Below, in pieces: positions 1 to 5,926 of a stretch of DNA of 6,316 nt. A program made the translations under genes and the position numbers. The stretch is taken from the NCBI GenBank assembly GCA_002367335.1, contig DFBI01000127.1, positions 1 through 6,316 of the forward strand, in the 5' to 3' direction. Within the stretch, counting starts at the first letter, position 1. Each line of letters starts with the position of its first letter. This DNA is from Syntrophaceae bacterium UBA3084 (GTDB taxonomy: Bacteria > Desulfobacterota > Syntrophia > Syntrophales > UBA6807). The notes below the pieces were generated by a model. That model had not been told where the DNA came from, did not search any database, and worked only from the letters and a program-made list of their open reading frames with translations.

Positions 1-1395
1 GCCTTCAGGATAATACTCGATTTCAGTGAAAAGGAATGTTATGAAGCGCTGAGCATAATTCATTCACTCTGGAAACCGGTTCGAGGACGTTTTAAGGACT
101 ATGTTGCCATGCCGAAGGCCAATAACTATCAATCTCTCCACACAACGGTTATCGGTCCCCATGCTGAGAGGATGGAAGTCCAGATCAGGACCAGGGCTAT
201 GCACGAATGGGCGGAAAAGGGAATAGCGGCTCACTGGAGATATAAAGGGAGAGGACTATCCCGTGAGGATGAGAATGAACAGATCAATAAGCTAAGAGAT
301 CTGTTTGAGATTCAACAGAATCTCAATGACCCCAGGGAATTCATGGATAACCTGAAAATCTCCCTTTTCCCTGATGAGGTCTATGTCTTCACTCCCCATG
401 GCGATGTGAAATCTTTCCCCAAAGGGGCCACACCTGTTGATTTCGCTTACAGCATCCATACGGATATCGGCAATCAGTGTACGGGCGCCATGGTCAACAG
501 AAGCATCGTTCCGCTTAAATACAAACTTCAAAATGGCGATACCGTTGAGATTACAACCCAGCAGGGACGCCATCCCAGCAGGGACTGGCTGAGGTACGCC
601 GTTACGTCGAGAGCGAGATCGAAGATAAGAAGCTGGGTAAAGACTGAAGAGCGGAAGATGAGCATCTCTCTCGGCAGGGATATTCTTGAGAAGGAGTTAA
701 AAAAATATAATCTGAAGCTTAATCAGATTGTCAAATCTGAAGAGTCTAAAAAGATCTGCGAAGAATATTCAATCGCTACCCTGGATGATCTGGCGGCGAA
801 CATAGGTTACGGGAAGGTATCGGTCAGACACATTGTCGGCCGTTTTTTGCCCGGGAAGAAAAAGGGATTCCTCGATATTGTTTCAGAAAAGTTAAAAAGG
901 AAACCGGAAGCGCCTTTATCGAGAGGGGTTTCCATTACCGGAATCGATGATGTTATGGTGAGATTTGCCGGGTGTTGTGATCCCCTCCCCGGTGACAGCA
1001 TCGTAGGCTATATTTCCCGCGGGAGAGGGATGACGGTTCATACGGCAGACTGTTCCATGATAAAGGATATGGAAGCGGCAAGATTAGTTGATGTTCAATG
1101 GAACCTCAAAGAAAAACATACCTATCCGGCTCATATCAGGGTTAATTGCAAAGACAAAAAGGGGCTGTTAGCGGAGATCACCTCCGCTATGCTGGCCAAG
1201 GATGTCAACATAAGTCATGCCGAGATTGACACAACACCGGGGAAGAGCGCGATTTGTAATCTTGAAATAGAAGTAAATGACCTTAAACATTTCAAAGAAG
1301 TGGTCTATGAGCTTAAAAAACTGAAAAGTGTGTTGTCGGTTGAGAGAATAAAAAGAGCAATTCCTGATCCGGCCGAAAAAGAAATCCTGGATTGA
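1..1395 (+). CDS. rel: Bifunctional-type RelA/SpoT family (p)ppGpp synthetase/hydrolase, C-terminal 464 residues (5' end outside window)
   Basis: This cytoplasmic enzyme makes (p)ppGpp from GTP/GDP and ATP and, in the bifunctional type, also degrades it, controlling the stringent response. The frame is open from base 1, so the ATG at 109 is internal. The N-terminal HD hydrolase domain and the start of the synthetase domain (roughly 260 residues) are missing. Visible in order: synthetase end with RFKD (30-33), YQSLHT (43-48) and EVQIRT (59-64, containing the catalytic Glu of the family); a TGS domain (about 120-187); the Cys-Cys/His/Cys ZFD/RIS domain (about 315-352, FAGCCDPLPGD); and a C-terminal ACT domain (about 373-452). 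RFKD is the RXKD form known from bifunctional Rel/SpoT; monofunctional RelA has EXDD. Hydrolase activity cannot be checked because the HD domain is absent. The amidase gene follows after 62 bp. Confidence 0.97.
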   Translation, partial: AFRIILDFSEKECYEALSIIHSLWKPVRGRFKDYVAMPKANNYQSLHTTVIGPHAERMEVQIRTRAMHEWAEKGIAAHWRYKGRGLSREDENEQINKLRDLFEIQQNLNDPREFMDNLKISLFPDEVYVFTPHGDVKSFPKGATPVDFAYSIHTDIGNQCTGAMVNRSIVPLKYKLQNGDTVEITTQQGRHPSRDWLRYAVTSRARSKIRSWVKTEERKMSISLGRDILEKELKKYNLKLNQIVKSEESKKICEEYSIATLDDLAANIGYGKVSVRHIVGRFLPGKKKGFLDIVSEKLKRKPEAPLSRGVSITGIDDVMVRFAGCCDPLPGDSIVGYISRGRGMTVHTADCSMIKDMEAARLVDVQWNLKEKHTYPAHIRVNCKDKKGLLAEITSAMLAKDVNISHAEIDTTPGKSAICNLEIEVNDLKHFKEVVYELKKLKSVLSVERIKRAIPDPAEKEILD

Positions 1396-1457
1396 ACCAA
1401 CATCATCGTACCGTACTAATCGTTCACGCAACAGGCTCTCAGGGTGTAATCAAACTG

Positions 1458-2180
1458 ATGAACAAACTCTTTTTCAAGACAATATTCGCTGTTTTATTGA
1501 TATTGCCGCTTGTTCCGCCGTTGAGCTCCAAAGCGGAAAATCGCCATGATCAATATCTGATTATGGTGGATCCGGCGCACGGCGGGCAGGACAAAGGTGT
1601 AAAATTATCGGGGAAACTGTATGAAAAGGATGTAACTCTTGCCATTGCCGGATTAATAAAAGATGAACTGGGCAGGTCAGAAAATGTCAAGGTCCGGCTT
1701 ACAAGATCTGCCGACAGGGATATCTCTATATCGGATCGGGTCAAGATGATAAAAAAATCGGGCGCGGATATGTTTATCAGTTTACATGTGAATGCCGGTT
1801 TTGGGAAAAACTCGAGCGGTTTCGAGGTCTATTTTCCTGGTTTCAAATTGTCCTCCACAGGTAAGAGCGCTTCTCAGGAAATTTCAAAGGACATGATCAA
1901 AACAGAATATATCAATGACAGCGTTAGATTTGCCAAAATTATTCTGAGAAACATGGGAAAGATATTTCCAAGGAAGGACAGAGGGCTTCGGAGCGCCCCT
2001 GTTCCTGCCCTCGATGGCGCTGCCATTCCTGCGGTTGTTCTGGAAACGGGATTCGCCGCGAATGTTAAAGACAGAAAGCAATTGATGGATAGAACCACGC
2101 AAAAATCTATTGCGGGGGCGGTTGCCCAAAGCATAAGGGAATATTTTGATCGTTCACCGCAGATACGACAGAGTGATTAA
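1458..2180 (+). CDS. N-acetylmuramoyl-L-alanine amidase (Amidase_3), exported
   Basis: A zinc-dependent cell-wall hydrolase of the AmiA/B/C-CwlM fold that cleaves the bond between N-acetylmuramic acid and L-alanine in peptidoglycan, acting in the periplasm. From the ATG at 1458 it has 240 residues. It begins with a signal peptide (MNKLFF, then a hydrophobic stretch, cleavage probably after SSKA). The family motifs follow: VDPAHGG (Zn His), YEKDV (Zn Glu), LTRSADRD, FISLHVNA (Zn His) and VVLETGF (catalytic Glu), so all expected metal and catalytic positions are present. It is a bare catalytic domain with no AMIN, SPOR or LysM part. The frame also allows a TTG start at 1392 overlapping the rel stop codon, but that would add 22 residues before the signal peptide. 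The ATG at 1458 has an AGGGTG about 11 nt upstream and is preferred. It is probably co-transcribed with rel. Confidence 0.93.
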   Translation: MNKLFFKTIFAVLLILPLVPPLSSKAENRHDQYLIMVDPAHGGQDKGVKLSGKLYEKDVTLAIAGLIKDELGRSENVKVRLTRSADRDISISDRVKMIKKSGADMFISLHVNAGFGKNSSGFEVYFPGFKLSSTGKSASQEISKDMIKTEYINDSVRFAKIILRNMGKIFPRKDRGLRSAPVPALDGAAIPAVVLETGFAANVKDRKQLMDRTTQKSIAGAVAQSIREYFDRSPQIRQSD

Positions 2181-2323
2181 ATAGGATTACAGGATTAAAT
2201 GGCGGGAGGGAAATACACCTTTGTAAAGGAGCTTGGCGGCGTCGGCAGTTATGGCGCTATCTGTCTTGCAAAATAAGGGGGCGCCGAGAGGCTCCTTCCC
2301 TGAAGTGCATTCTTCTTACCCTT

Positions 2324-2356
2324 CGTTTCCGGACTCTGCCTGGGAATGCTTTTTTT
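2324..2356 (+). terminator. Candidate intrinsic terminator after the rel-amidase pair, formed by a palindromic repeat
   Basis: A 25-nt imperfect palindrome (2324-2348, CGTTTCC...GGGAATG, nine outer pairs with three G-U wobbles) is followed, after one C, by seven T (2350-2356). This fits a Rho-independent terminator reading rightwards, 144 bp past the amidase stop. The stem is weak because of the wobbles, so its efficiency is uncertain. Confidence 0.4.
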
Positions 2357-2369
2357 GTGGCTCTGCCAC
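2324..2369. repeat. Two adjacent short palindromic repeats sharing a CTCTGCC core
   Basis: Two hairpins stand side by side. The first is the 2324-2348 palindrome; the second is a perfect 5-bp stem with a TCT loop, GTGGC-TCT-GCCAC (2357-2369). Both contain CTCTGCC at the tip. On the other strand this reads GGCAGAG, the core of the GGCAGAGCC-type palindromes that I recall being dispersed in many copies in some deltaproteobacterial and cyanobacterial genomes. That they are dispersed repeats here is inference from this resemblance; only one copy of each is in the window. Confidence 0.5.
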
Positions 2370-2450
2370 GAAATGACAGGAGGCTGAACCCTCTTCAGTC
2401 TGTTTGTCAGCCATATAGGACGGTGGCAGGGATATCCCTCGTCTCTCACA

Positions 2451-2900
2451 CTACTTTGGCCCCTTACTTTTACCTTTATTTTTCATTTTGCCCTTGCCTC
2501 TATTCTTGTCATAGTAGAAATTCTGACTCTCTTTCAAGGCATGGAAATCCTTTGATCCAGGCTTTATCCCCAGACTCTTGGCAAGTACTCCCCAACCTTT
2601 GCCCTTTTTAACTTTGTATTTTTCTATGACATAGTCTATGGGCTGGTTCGACATTTCTCCAAGTCGGAGCAACATATAAGCATCTGAAGGTTTTCCAACA
2701 TTGTCGAGTACTGTTCTGATCTTTATGTCACCCACTTGAAAACGAGCTTCAAGCCTTGCCCTTAATCCTGACGGGTCTGCTTCAGCTTTAATGTTAAAAT
2801 CCCTAATCCAGTCAAAATCACCTGCAAAGGTAATCGAGGAAGACAGCAAAAGCACCGTTAAGATCAATAATAAAATTCTATGTGGTTGTCGAGTAAACAT
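2451..2900 (-). CDS. Small secreted, lysine-rich protein of unknown function
   Basis: 149 residues, with a clear signal peptide: MFTRQPHR, a hydrophobic run of about 12, then SITFA with cleavage likely after residue 26. The mature part begins GDFDW. It has a mixed charged middle (30-95), then GKGWGVLAKSLGIKPGSKDFHALK (100-123) split by eye into GKGWG and LGIKPGS elements, and ends in a low-complexity basic tail rich in Lys and Gly (132-149). I associate the GWG...LGIKPGS...FH.LK motif with uncharacterised exported proteins of deltaproteobacteria, but can name no family or function. Start choice is firm: AGGAGT (2907-2912) lies 6 nt upstream of the ATG. The tail could bind an acidic polymer or nucleic acid, which is speculation. 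It converges with the amidase gene; the decayed group II intron lies just upstream. Confidence 0.85.
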   Translation of the reverse strand: MFTRQPHRILLLILTVLLLSSSITFAGDFDWIRDFNIKAEADPSGLRARLEARFQVGDIKIRTVLDNVGKPSDAYMLLRLGEMSNQPIDYVIEKYKVKKGKGWGVLAKSLGIKPGSKDFHALKESQNFYYDKNRGKGKMKNKGKSKGPK

Positions 2901-2920
2901 AATATGACTCCTGATCTTAA

Positions 2921-2949
2921 ATTTCAGTAATTAACATGAGGAGTTTCAA
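2921..2949 (-). promoter_or_regulatory. Candidate promoter of the small secreted protein gene
   Basis: On the minus strand, TTGAAA (2944-2949, 5 of 6 to the -35 consensus) is 17 nt from TGAAAT (2921-2926, 4 of 6 to the -10 consensus). Transcription would start near 2914, only just ahead of the AGGAGT ribosome site at 2907-2912. It is the best sigma-70-like pair I see, but the -10 is weak. Confidence 0.3.
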
Positions 2950-3020
2950 TGCCCCTCACAGGCAGGGTCGAGGATTGGCGCGCACACCGTTTAGGTCACA
3001 TTTCCAATCCCCGCCACGTC

Positions 3021-3053
3021 AAACGCAGCATGCGGATTTTCCGCACTACGCTT
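3021..3053 (-). ncRNA. Group II intron domain V-like hairpin
   Basis: The minus strand folds as an 8-bp lower stem (AAGCGTAG with CTGCGTTT, including G-U pairs), a 2-nt bulge TG on the 3' side, and an upper stem TGCGG/CCGCA closed by a small A-rich loop. The lower stem carries AGC (3052-3050) at the catalytic triad position. Stem lengths, bulge position and total size (33 nt) match the 34-nt domain V of group II introns. It sits about 80 nt past the RT end, as expected. The lower stem has drifted from the usual GAGCCG form, so catalysis is doubtful. Confidence 0.65.
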
Positions 3054-3134
3054 GCTCCATTAACTTCGTCTGAATGTTTATGTGTCCTGTCAACCGGCAG
3101 CACTTTCAAGCCTGACAATATTGGATTTTATAAT

Positions 3135-3819
3135 TATTAAATAAACCCAATGTGTTATAAAGTCAAGCTCTACTCCATCTGTTCCAGCCAAAACCATGAC
3201 GTTTTCTTGCACGCGTCAGATGTCTTCTGATCTTTTTCTCAACCCAGTCTTTGATGTATCCAAAACATCTACTGGAATTGCCAACTCGAAAGTAAAGTAA
3301 TTGGCCCATCCTCTCAAAACCGGATTAATCAGGTATATCACACGATCTGTCGGTTGTGATTGATGTTTACGAAATACTTCCCTGAGTTTCTTCAACAAAG
3401 CAGTTCCTGACTTGATCTTCGGGGTGAAGAGCACACCCCGTAAACCACGGCGGGTTTTAACACGTCTGCAATCAAAACCCAAAAAGCTGAATGTATCATC
3501 ACGGGTAAGATCTGCTATCTTGTTCTCCAGAGCCGATATCCCGAGTGGACGCTTTTCCGTCTCGCTTTTTGGTATATACCCGTCTTGCCGCTATCGGCTT
3601 GTATTTCTTGCGCTTCAGCCTTGAGACTGACAGCTCCAGATTTTCGTCCGGATTTCTGCCGTATTCTTCCCGGCTTACGTTGTCAATTCCTGCAGCCTTA
3701 TTCCTGTTCAGGCTTTTGCGGCAAGGATAATTTCGGGGCTCGATACCTTCACTTGCGTTGTGGCTGACAAACTGCCCTCGCCATGGCTTCGCATGATTCG
3801 TTACCTCCCTCATACGCAT
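3135..3819 (-). pseudogene. Group II intron reverse transcriptase/maturase, broken
   Basis: Three fragments in two frames make one ruined LtrA-type protein. Fragment 1 carries the RT N-terminal block (NKAAGIDNVSREEY, then YKPIAARRVYTKK; about 3702-3550). A frameshift near 3549 leads to PLGISALENKI (3548-3516), which joins directly to ADLTRDDTFSFLGF, normally found just before the maturase domain. The catalytic palm, including the YADD box, is therefore deleted, roughly 180 residues by family comparison. The maturase (GIIM) domain follows, ending INPVLRGWANYF. A 5-bp tandem duplication (3291-3300) then shifts the frame; restoring it gives RVGNSSRCFGYIKDWVEKK and a run to RWSRA, where a TGA stop precedes LYNTLGLF. 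Homology upstream of about 3705 is doubtful. The gene is non-functional. Confidence 0.85.
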
Positions 3820-3974
3820 GGTTCAGTTCCGTGCCGGCGGTCAGCCGTTACACGCGCCGGATTGTCCAGCTTGCCCGTATTAGCTTTGCCTGGCACACCC
3901 ATGACATACCCTTAGTTTTGCCGCCTCGTTCCTGCAAGCATAATTAACGAAATGGATGACTCTGTTGATTTTAT

Positions 3975-4020
3975 ATGAAAATCCCCCCTTTACCAAAGGG
4001 GGGCAAGGGGGGATTTTCAT
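3975..4020. repeat. Palindromic repeat with 16-bp perfect arms (C6/G6 type)
   Basis: ATGAAAATCCCCCCTT (3975-3990) and its exact complement (4005-4020) flank a 14-nt loop that holds a second run of six G. This is the AATCCCCCC...GGGGGGATT kind of intergenic palindrome that I recall as a high-copy element in many proteobacterial genomes. It could fold strongly in RNA from either strand and protect or end transcripts. It lies between the helicase gene and the intron remnant, 125 bp past the helicase stop codon. No T tract follows on either strand, so I do not call it a terminator. Confidence 0.75.
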
Positions 4021-4144
4021 GCTTCGTTGCGGCAGCAGGCCATGTGAGTTAGTATGATTTACCGGACAGATAAAGTGAGGCTTAACATTGTTTGTCCTGT
4101 CGGAATTTTTTTCAAAGGGCTGGCGTGTTGCAAATATTTAAGTT

Positions 4145-5818
4145 CTAATGGGCCGCATTCTTTTGAATAACCTTATGAACCTGAACAATTCGGCCATCAA
4201 GTTTTGCATTATTTAAAGAATTATGCACTTTTCCGGCTGCCTGTTTTTCAACTTCAAAAAATGAAAATTCTCTATTAAGACTGATTTCGCCTACCATGCC
4301 TGAGCCAATTCCGGATTTATCGCAAATTAAGCGCACAATAGCGCCTTCATTAATTTTATCCAGCCTGCCCACATTAATAAAAAATCTCTGGTTTTTTCCT
4401 GACCCAAGGCGTTTTTTTCTTTTTGCGGGTCTGGTTTTTGCTCTGGCCTCATGCCTGTTTTTGGATTCAGGCATGGATTTAGCTCTGGTTTCAGTATTTG
4501 CGTTAATATCATCTGCGTTATGGTAATTTTGTGAAAAGCGGTTAAATTCAGCCGCAATAAAACGTTTTATTAATTCTTCTTTGTCAAAACTTTCCAATGC
4601 ACCGCAAACAGCAGGAAGATAGGCTTCTATTTCAGCTTGATTTACATCCGTATGAACAATTTTTTCCACAAGACCTGATAATTGTTTTTCGCAAATAGCT
4701 TTGCCGTCAGGTACTTTATTAAATTCAAAACATATATTAAGCCTTTTTTCCAGCATACGAATACTGTGGATTTCTTTTGAATTGACAAGCGCAATCGAAA
4801 GACCTGCTTTTCCAACACGCCCTGTTCTTCCGCTTCTATGGGTATAAATTTCTACTCCGTCCGGCAGATTATAATGAACTACATGGGTAATATCATCCAC
4901 ATCCAGACCTCTTGCCGCAACATCGGTTGCCACAAGAAGTCTGACGGAACCCCGGCGAAACTTCCGCATCACGGAATCTCTTTGAGCCTGGGATAAATCA
5001 CCGTGAAGTGCTTCAGTCTGATAACCATCCTGCATCAATAATTCAGCTAAAGCCTGGGTATCTTTTCTGGTTCTGCAAAAAATTAAACCCAGAATATCAG
5101 GTGAAAAATCTATAATCCGCTTTAATCCCGGATATTTGTTTTTTTGTTGAATTGTATGACATATATGCTTGATATTTTTCGGGCCCTGGCGTTTGCCGCC
5201 TACCAGCACTTCTACCGGATCAGTCAGATAATCGCGGGCAACAGCGGCAACTCCCCGGGGCATGGTTGCGGAAAAAAGCCAGATTTTTCTATGATCCGGC
5301 ATTTTTTTTAAGATATTATCAATATCTTCTTTAAATCCCATATTAAGCATTTCATCAGCTTCATCTAAAATTGTATATGAAACCTTCGACAGATCGGCAG
5401 CCTTGCGGTTAAGCATATCAATAAGCCTGCCTGGAGTAGCTACAATAATTTGAGGCTTGCTCTTAAGCTGTTTAATCTGGGTTGAAATGCCGGCTCCGCC
5501 ATATATTGCAACAATTTTAATTTTGTTCATATATCCGGCAAATTGTTTTAGATCACCCGTAATTTGAAGACATAATTCACGGGTCGGGCATATCACGATC
5601 CCCTGAGTATTGAATTTATTTGTATCAATCAGTTGAAGAAGCGGCAGACCAAAGGCTCCCGTTTTTCCGGTTCCCGTCTGGGCAAGTCCCACAAAATCCT
5701 TTTCACCTGAAAGAAGTACAGGAATTGCTTTTTGTTGAATCGGCATAGGAGACTGAAAGCCCAGACTCTCGGTTGCCCTGACCAGTTCGTCCCCAAGTCC
5801 TAATAGTTTAAAGCTCAT
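4145..5818 (-). CDS. deaD: DEAD-box ATP-dependent RNA helicase with C-terminal DbpA-type RNA-binding domain
   Basis: An ATP-dependent RNA unwinding protein of the DeaD/CsdA-CshA-DbpA group, acting in the cytoplasm on ribosome assembly, mRNA decay or cold-induced structure. Residues below count from the ATG at 5827. Seen: Q motif with Gln31, Walker A AQTGTGKT (49-56), PTREL (81-85), TPGRL (131-135), DEAD (155-158), SAT (186-188), IFCRTRKD (249-256), ARGLDV (305-310) and HRSGRTGR (330-337). All core motifs are intact. A basic linker (about 445-478) leads to a DbpA-like RNA-binding fold (480-555). At 557-560 residues it is shorter than E. coli DeaD, whose name I use by architecture only. The start at 5818 (MSFKLLGL) is preferred: GAGGG lies 10 nt upstream of it, but only 1 nt before the ATG at 5827, too close to work. 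Confidence 0.95.
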   Translation of the reverse strand: MSFKLLGLGDELVRATESLGFQSPMPIQQKAIPVLLSGEKDFVGLAQTGTGKTGAFGLPLLQLIDTNKFNTQGIVICPTRELCLQITGDLKQFAGYMNKIKIVAIYGGAGISTQIKQLKSKPQIIVATPGRLIDMLNRKAADLSKVSYTILDEADEMLNMGFKEDIDNILKKMPDHRKIWLFSATMPRGVAAVARDYLTDPVEVLVGGKRQGPKNIKHICHTIQQKNKYPGLKRIIDFSPDILGLIFCRTRKDTQALAELLMQDGYQTEALHGDLSQAQRDSVMRKFRRGSVRLLVATDVAARGLDVDDITHVVHYNLPDGVEIYTHRSGRTGRVGKAGLSIALVNSKEIHSIRMLEKRLNICFEFNKVPDGKAICEKQLSGLVEKIVHTDVNQAEIEAYLPAVCGALESFDKEELIKRFIAAEFNRFSQNYHNADDINANTETRAKSMPESKNRHEARAKTRPAKRKKRLGSGKNQRFFINVGRLDKINEGAIVRLICDKSGIGSGMVGEISLNREFSFFEVEKQAAGKVHNSLNNAKLDGRIVQVHKVIQKNAAH

Positions 5819-5828
5819 TAAGTTCATT

Positions 5829-5833
5829 CCCTC
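5829..5833 (-). promoter_or_regulatory. Ribosome binding site that decides the helicase start
   Basis: GAGGG on the minus strand ends 1 nt before the first in-frame ATG (5825-5827) and 10 nt before the second (5816-5818). Only the second has usable spacing, which argues for MSF rather than MNL as the N-terminus. Confidence 0.55.
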
Positions 5834-5880
5834 AAAAAATATTGGGGAACAGATAAATTTACTGCTCCCTAATGTTGTTT

Positions 5881-5910
5881 ATTATACATTAAACACAAAA
5901 AAGCTGTTCA
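5881..5910 (-). promoter_or_regulatory. Candidate sigma-70-type promoter of the helicase gene
   Basis: A perfect TATAAT (5881-5886, minus strand) has TGAACA (5905-5910, 4 of 6 to TTGACA) 18 nt upstream. Transcription would begin near 5873 and give a leader of about 55 nt before the ATG at 5818. The -35 hexamer lies inside the stem of the intrinsic terminator at 5903-5926, so reading into the promoter from upstream is blocked at the same place. Confidence 0.5.
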
Positions 5911-5926
5911 GACGAATCTGAACAGC
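5897..5926 (-). terminator. Strong intrinsic terminator, minus strand
   Basis: GCTGTTCAGA and its exact complement form a 10-bp stem with a TTCG tetraloop on the minus strand (5903-5926), followed directly by TTTTTT (5902-5897). This is a textbook Rho-independent terminator for leftward transcription. No leftward gene is visible between it and the window edge. It may belong to a gene displaced by insertions, to a short RNA, or act as an attenuator if a second helicase promoter lies further right. Confidence 0.85.

Larger units (their letters stand above)
2960..3900 (-). mobile_element. Degenerate group II intron remnant
   Basis: On the minus strand the order is: untranslated sequence (about 3900-3710), a broken reverse transcriptase/maturase reading frame (about 3705-3135), then a domain V-like hairpin (3053-3021). 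This is the normal order of a group II intron with its ORF in domain IV. A GTGTG (3898-3894) matches the GUGYG 5' end consensus, but only about 200 nt separate it from the conserved RT region. Domains I-III therefore cannot be complete, and the true 5' edge is uncertain. The 3' edge is also approximate: no clear domain VI with a bulged A was found, only a 7-bp inverted repeat GGATTGG/CCAATCC (2972-3010). With core RT motifs lost it cannot move by itself. Confidence 0.75.

Noticed and set aside
292..573. Reverse-strand open frames inside rel, the amidase and the helicase genes
   Set aside because: They lie fully opposite well-supported genes, show no recognisable domains, and lack ribosome sites.
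2428..2439. 12-bp perfect palindrome AGGGATATCCCT just past the secreted protein stop codon
   Set aside because: No loop and no T tract, so not a terminator; a single copy gives no support for an operator.
2249..2449. 66-codon reverse-strand frame over the palindromic repeats
   Set aside because: It runs through two hairpin repeats and has no signal, domain or ribosome site; most likely chance coding of repeat DNA.
2357..2611. Plus-strand frame opposite the secreted protein gene
   Set aside because: The opposite frame has a signal peptide and a proper ribosome site; this one is its shadow.
2949..3140. 63-codon plus-strand frame over the intron 3' part
   Set aside because: It is antisense to the domain V region and the RT end, with no coding features of its own.
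3135..3819. The RT as a retron, DGR or other defence-type reverse transcriptase
   Set aside because: The GIIM maturase domain (LRGWANYF) and the downstream domain V-like hairpin identify a group II intron; no template repeat or msr/msd structure was seen.
4062..4112. Imperfect inverted repeat CCGGACAG/CTGTCGG followed by seven T on the plus strand
   Set aside because: Loop of 27 nt, bulged 7-bp stem, and no plus-strand gene to terminate; too weak to call.
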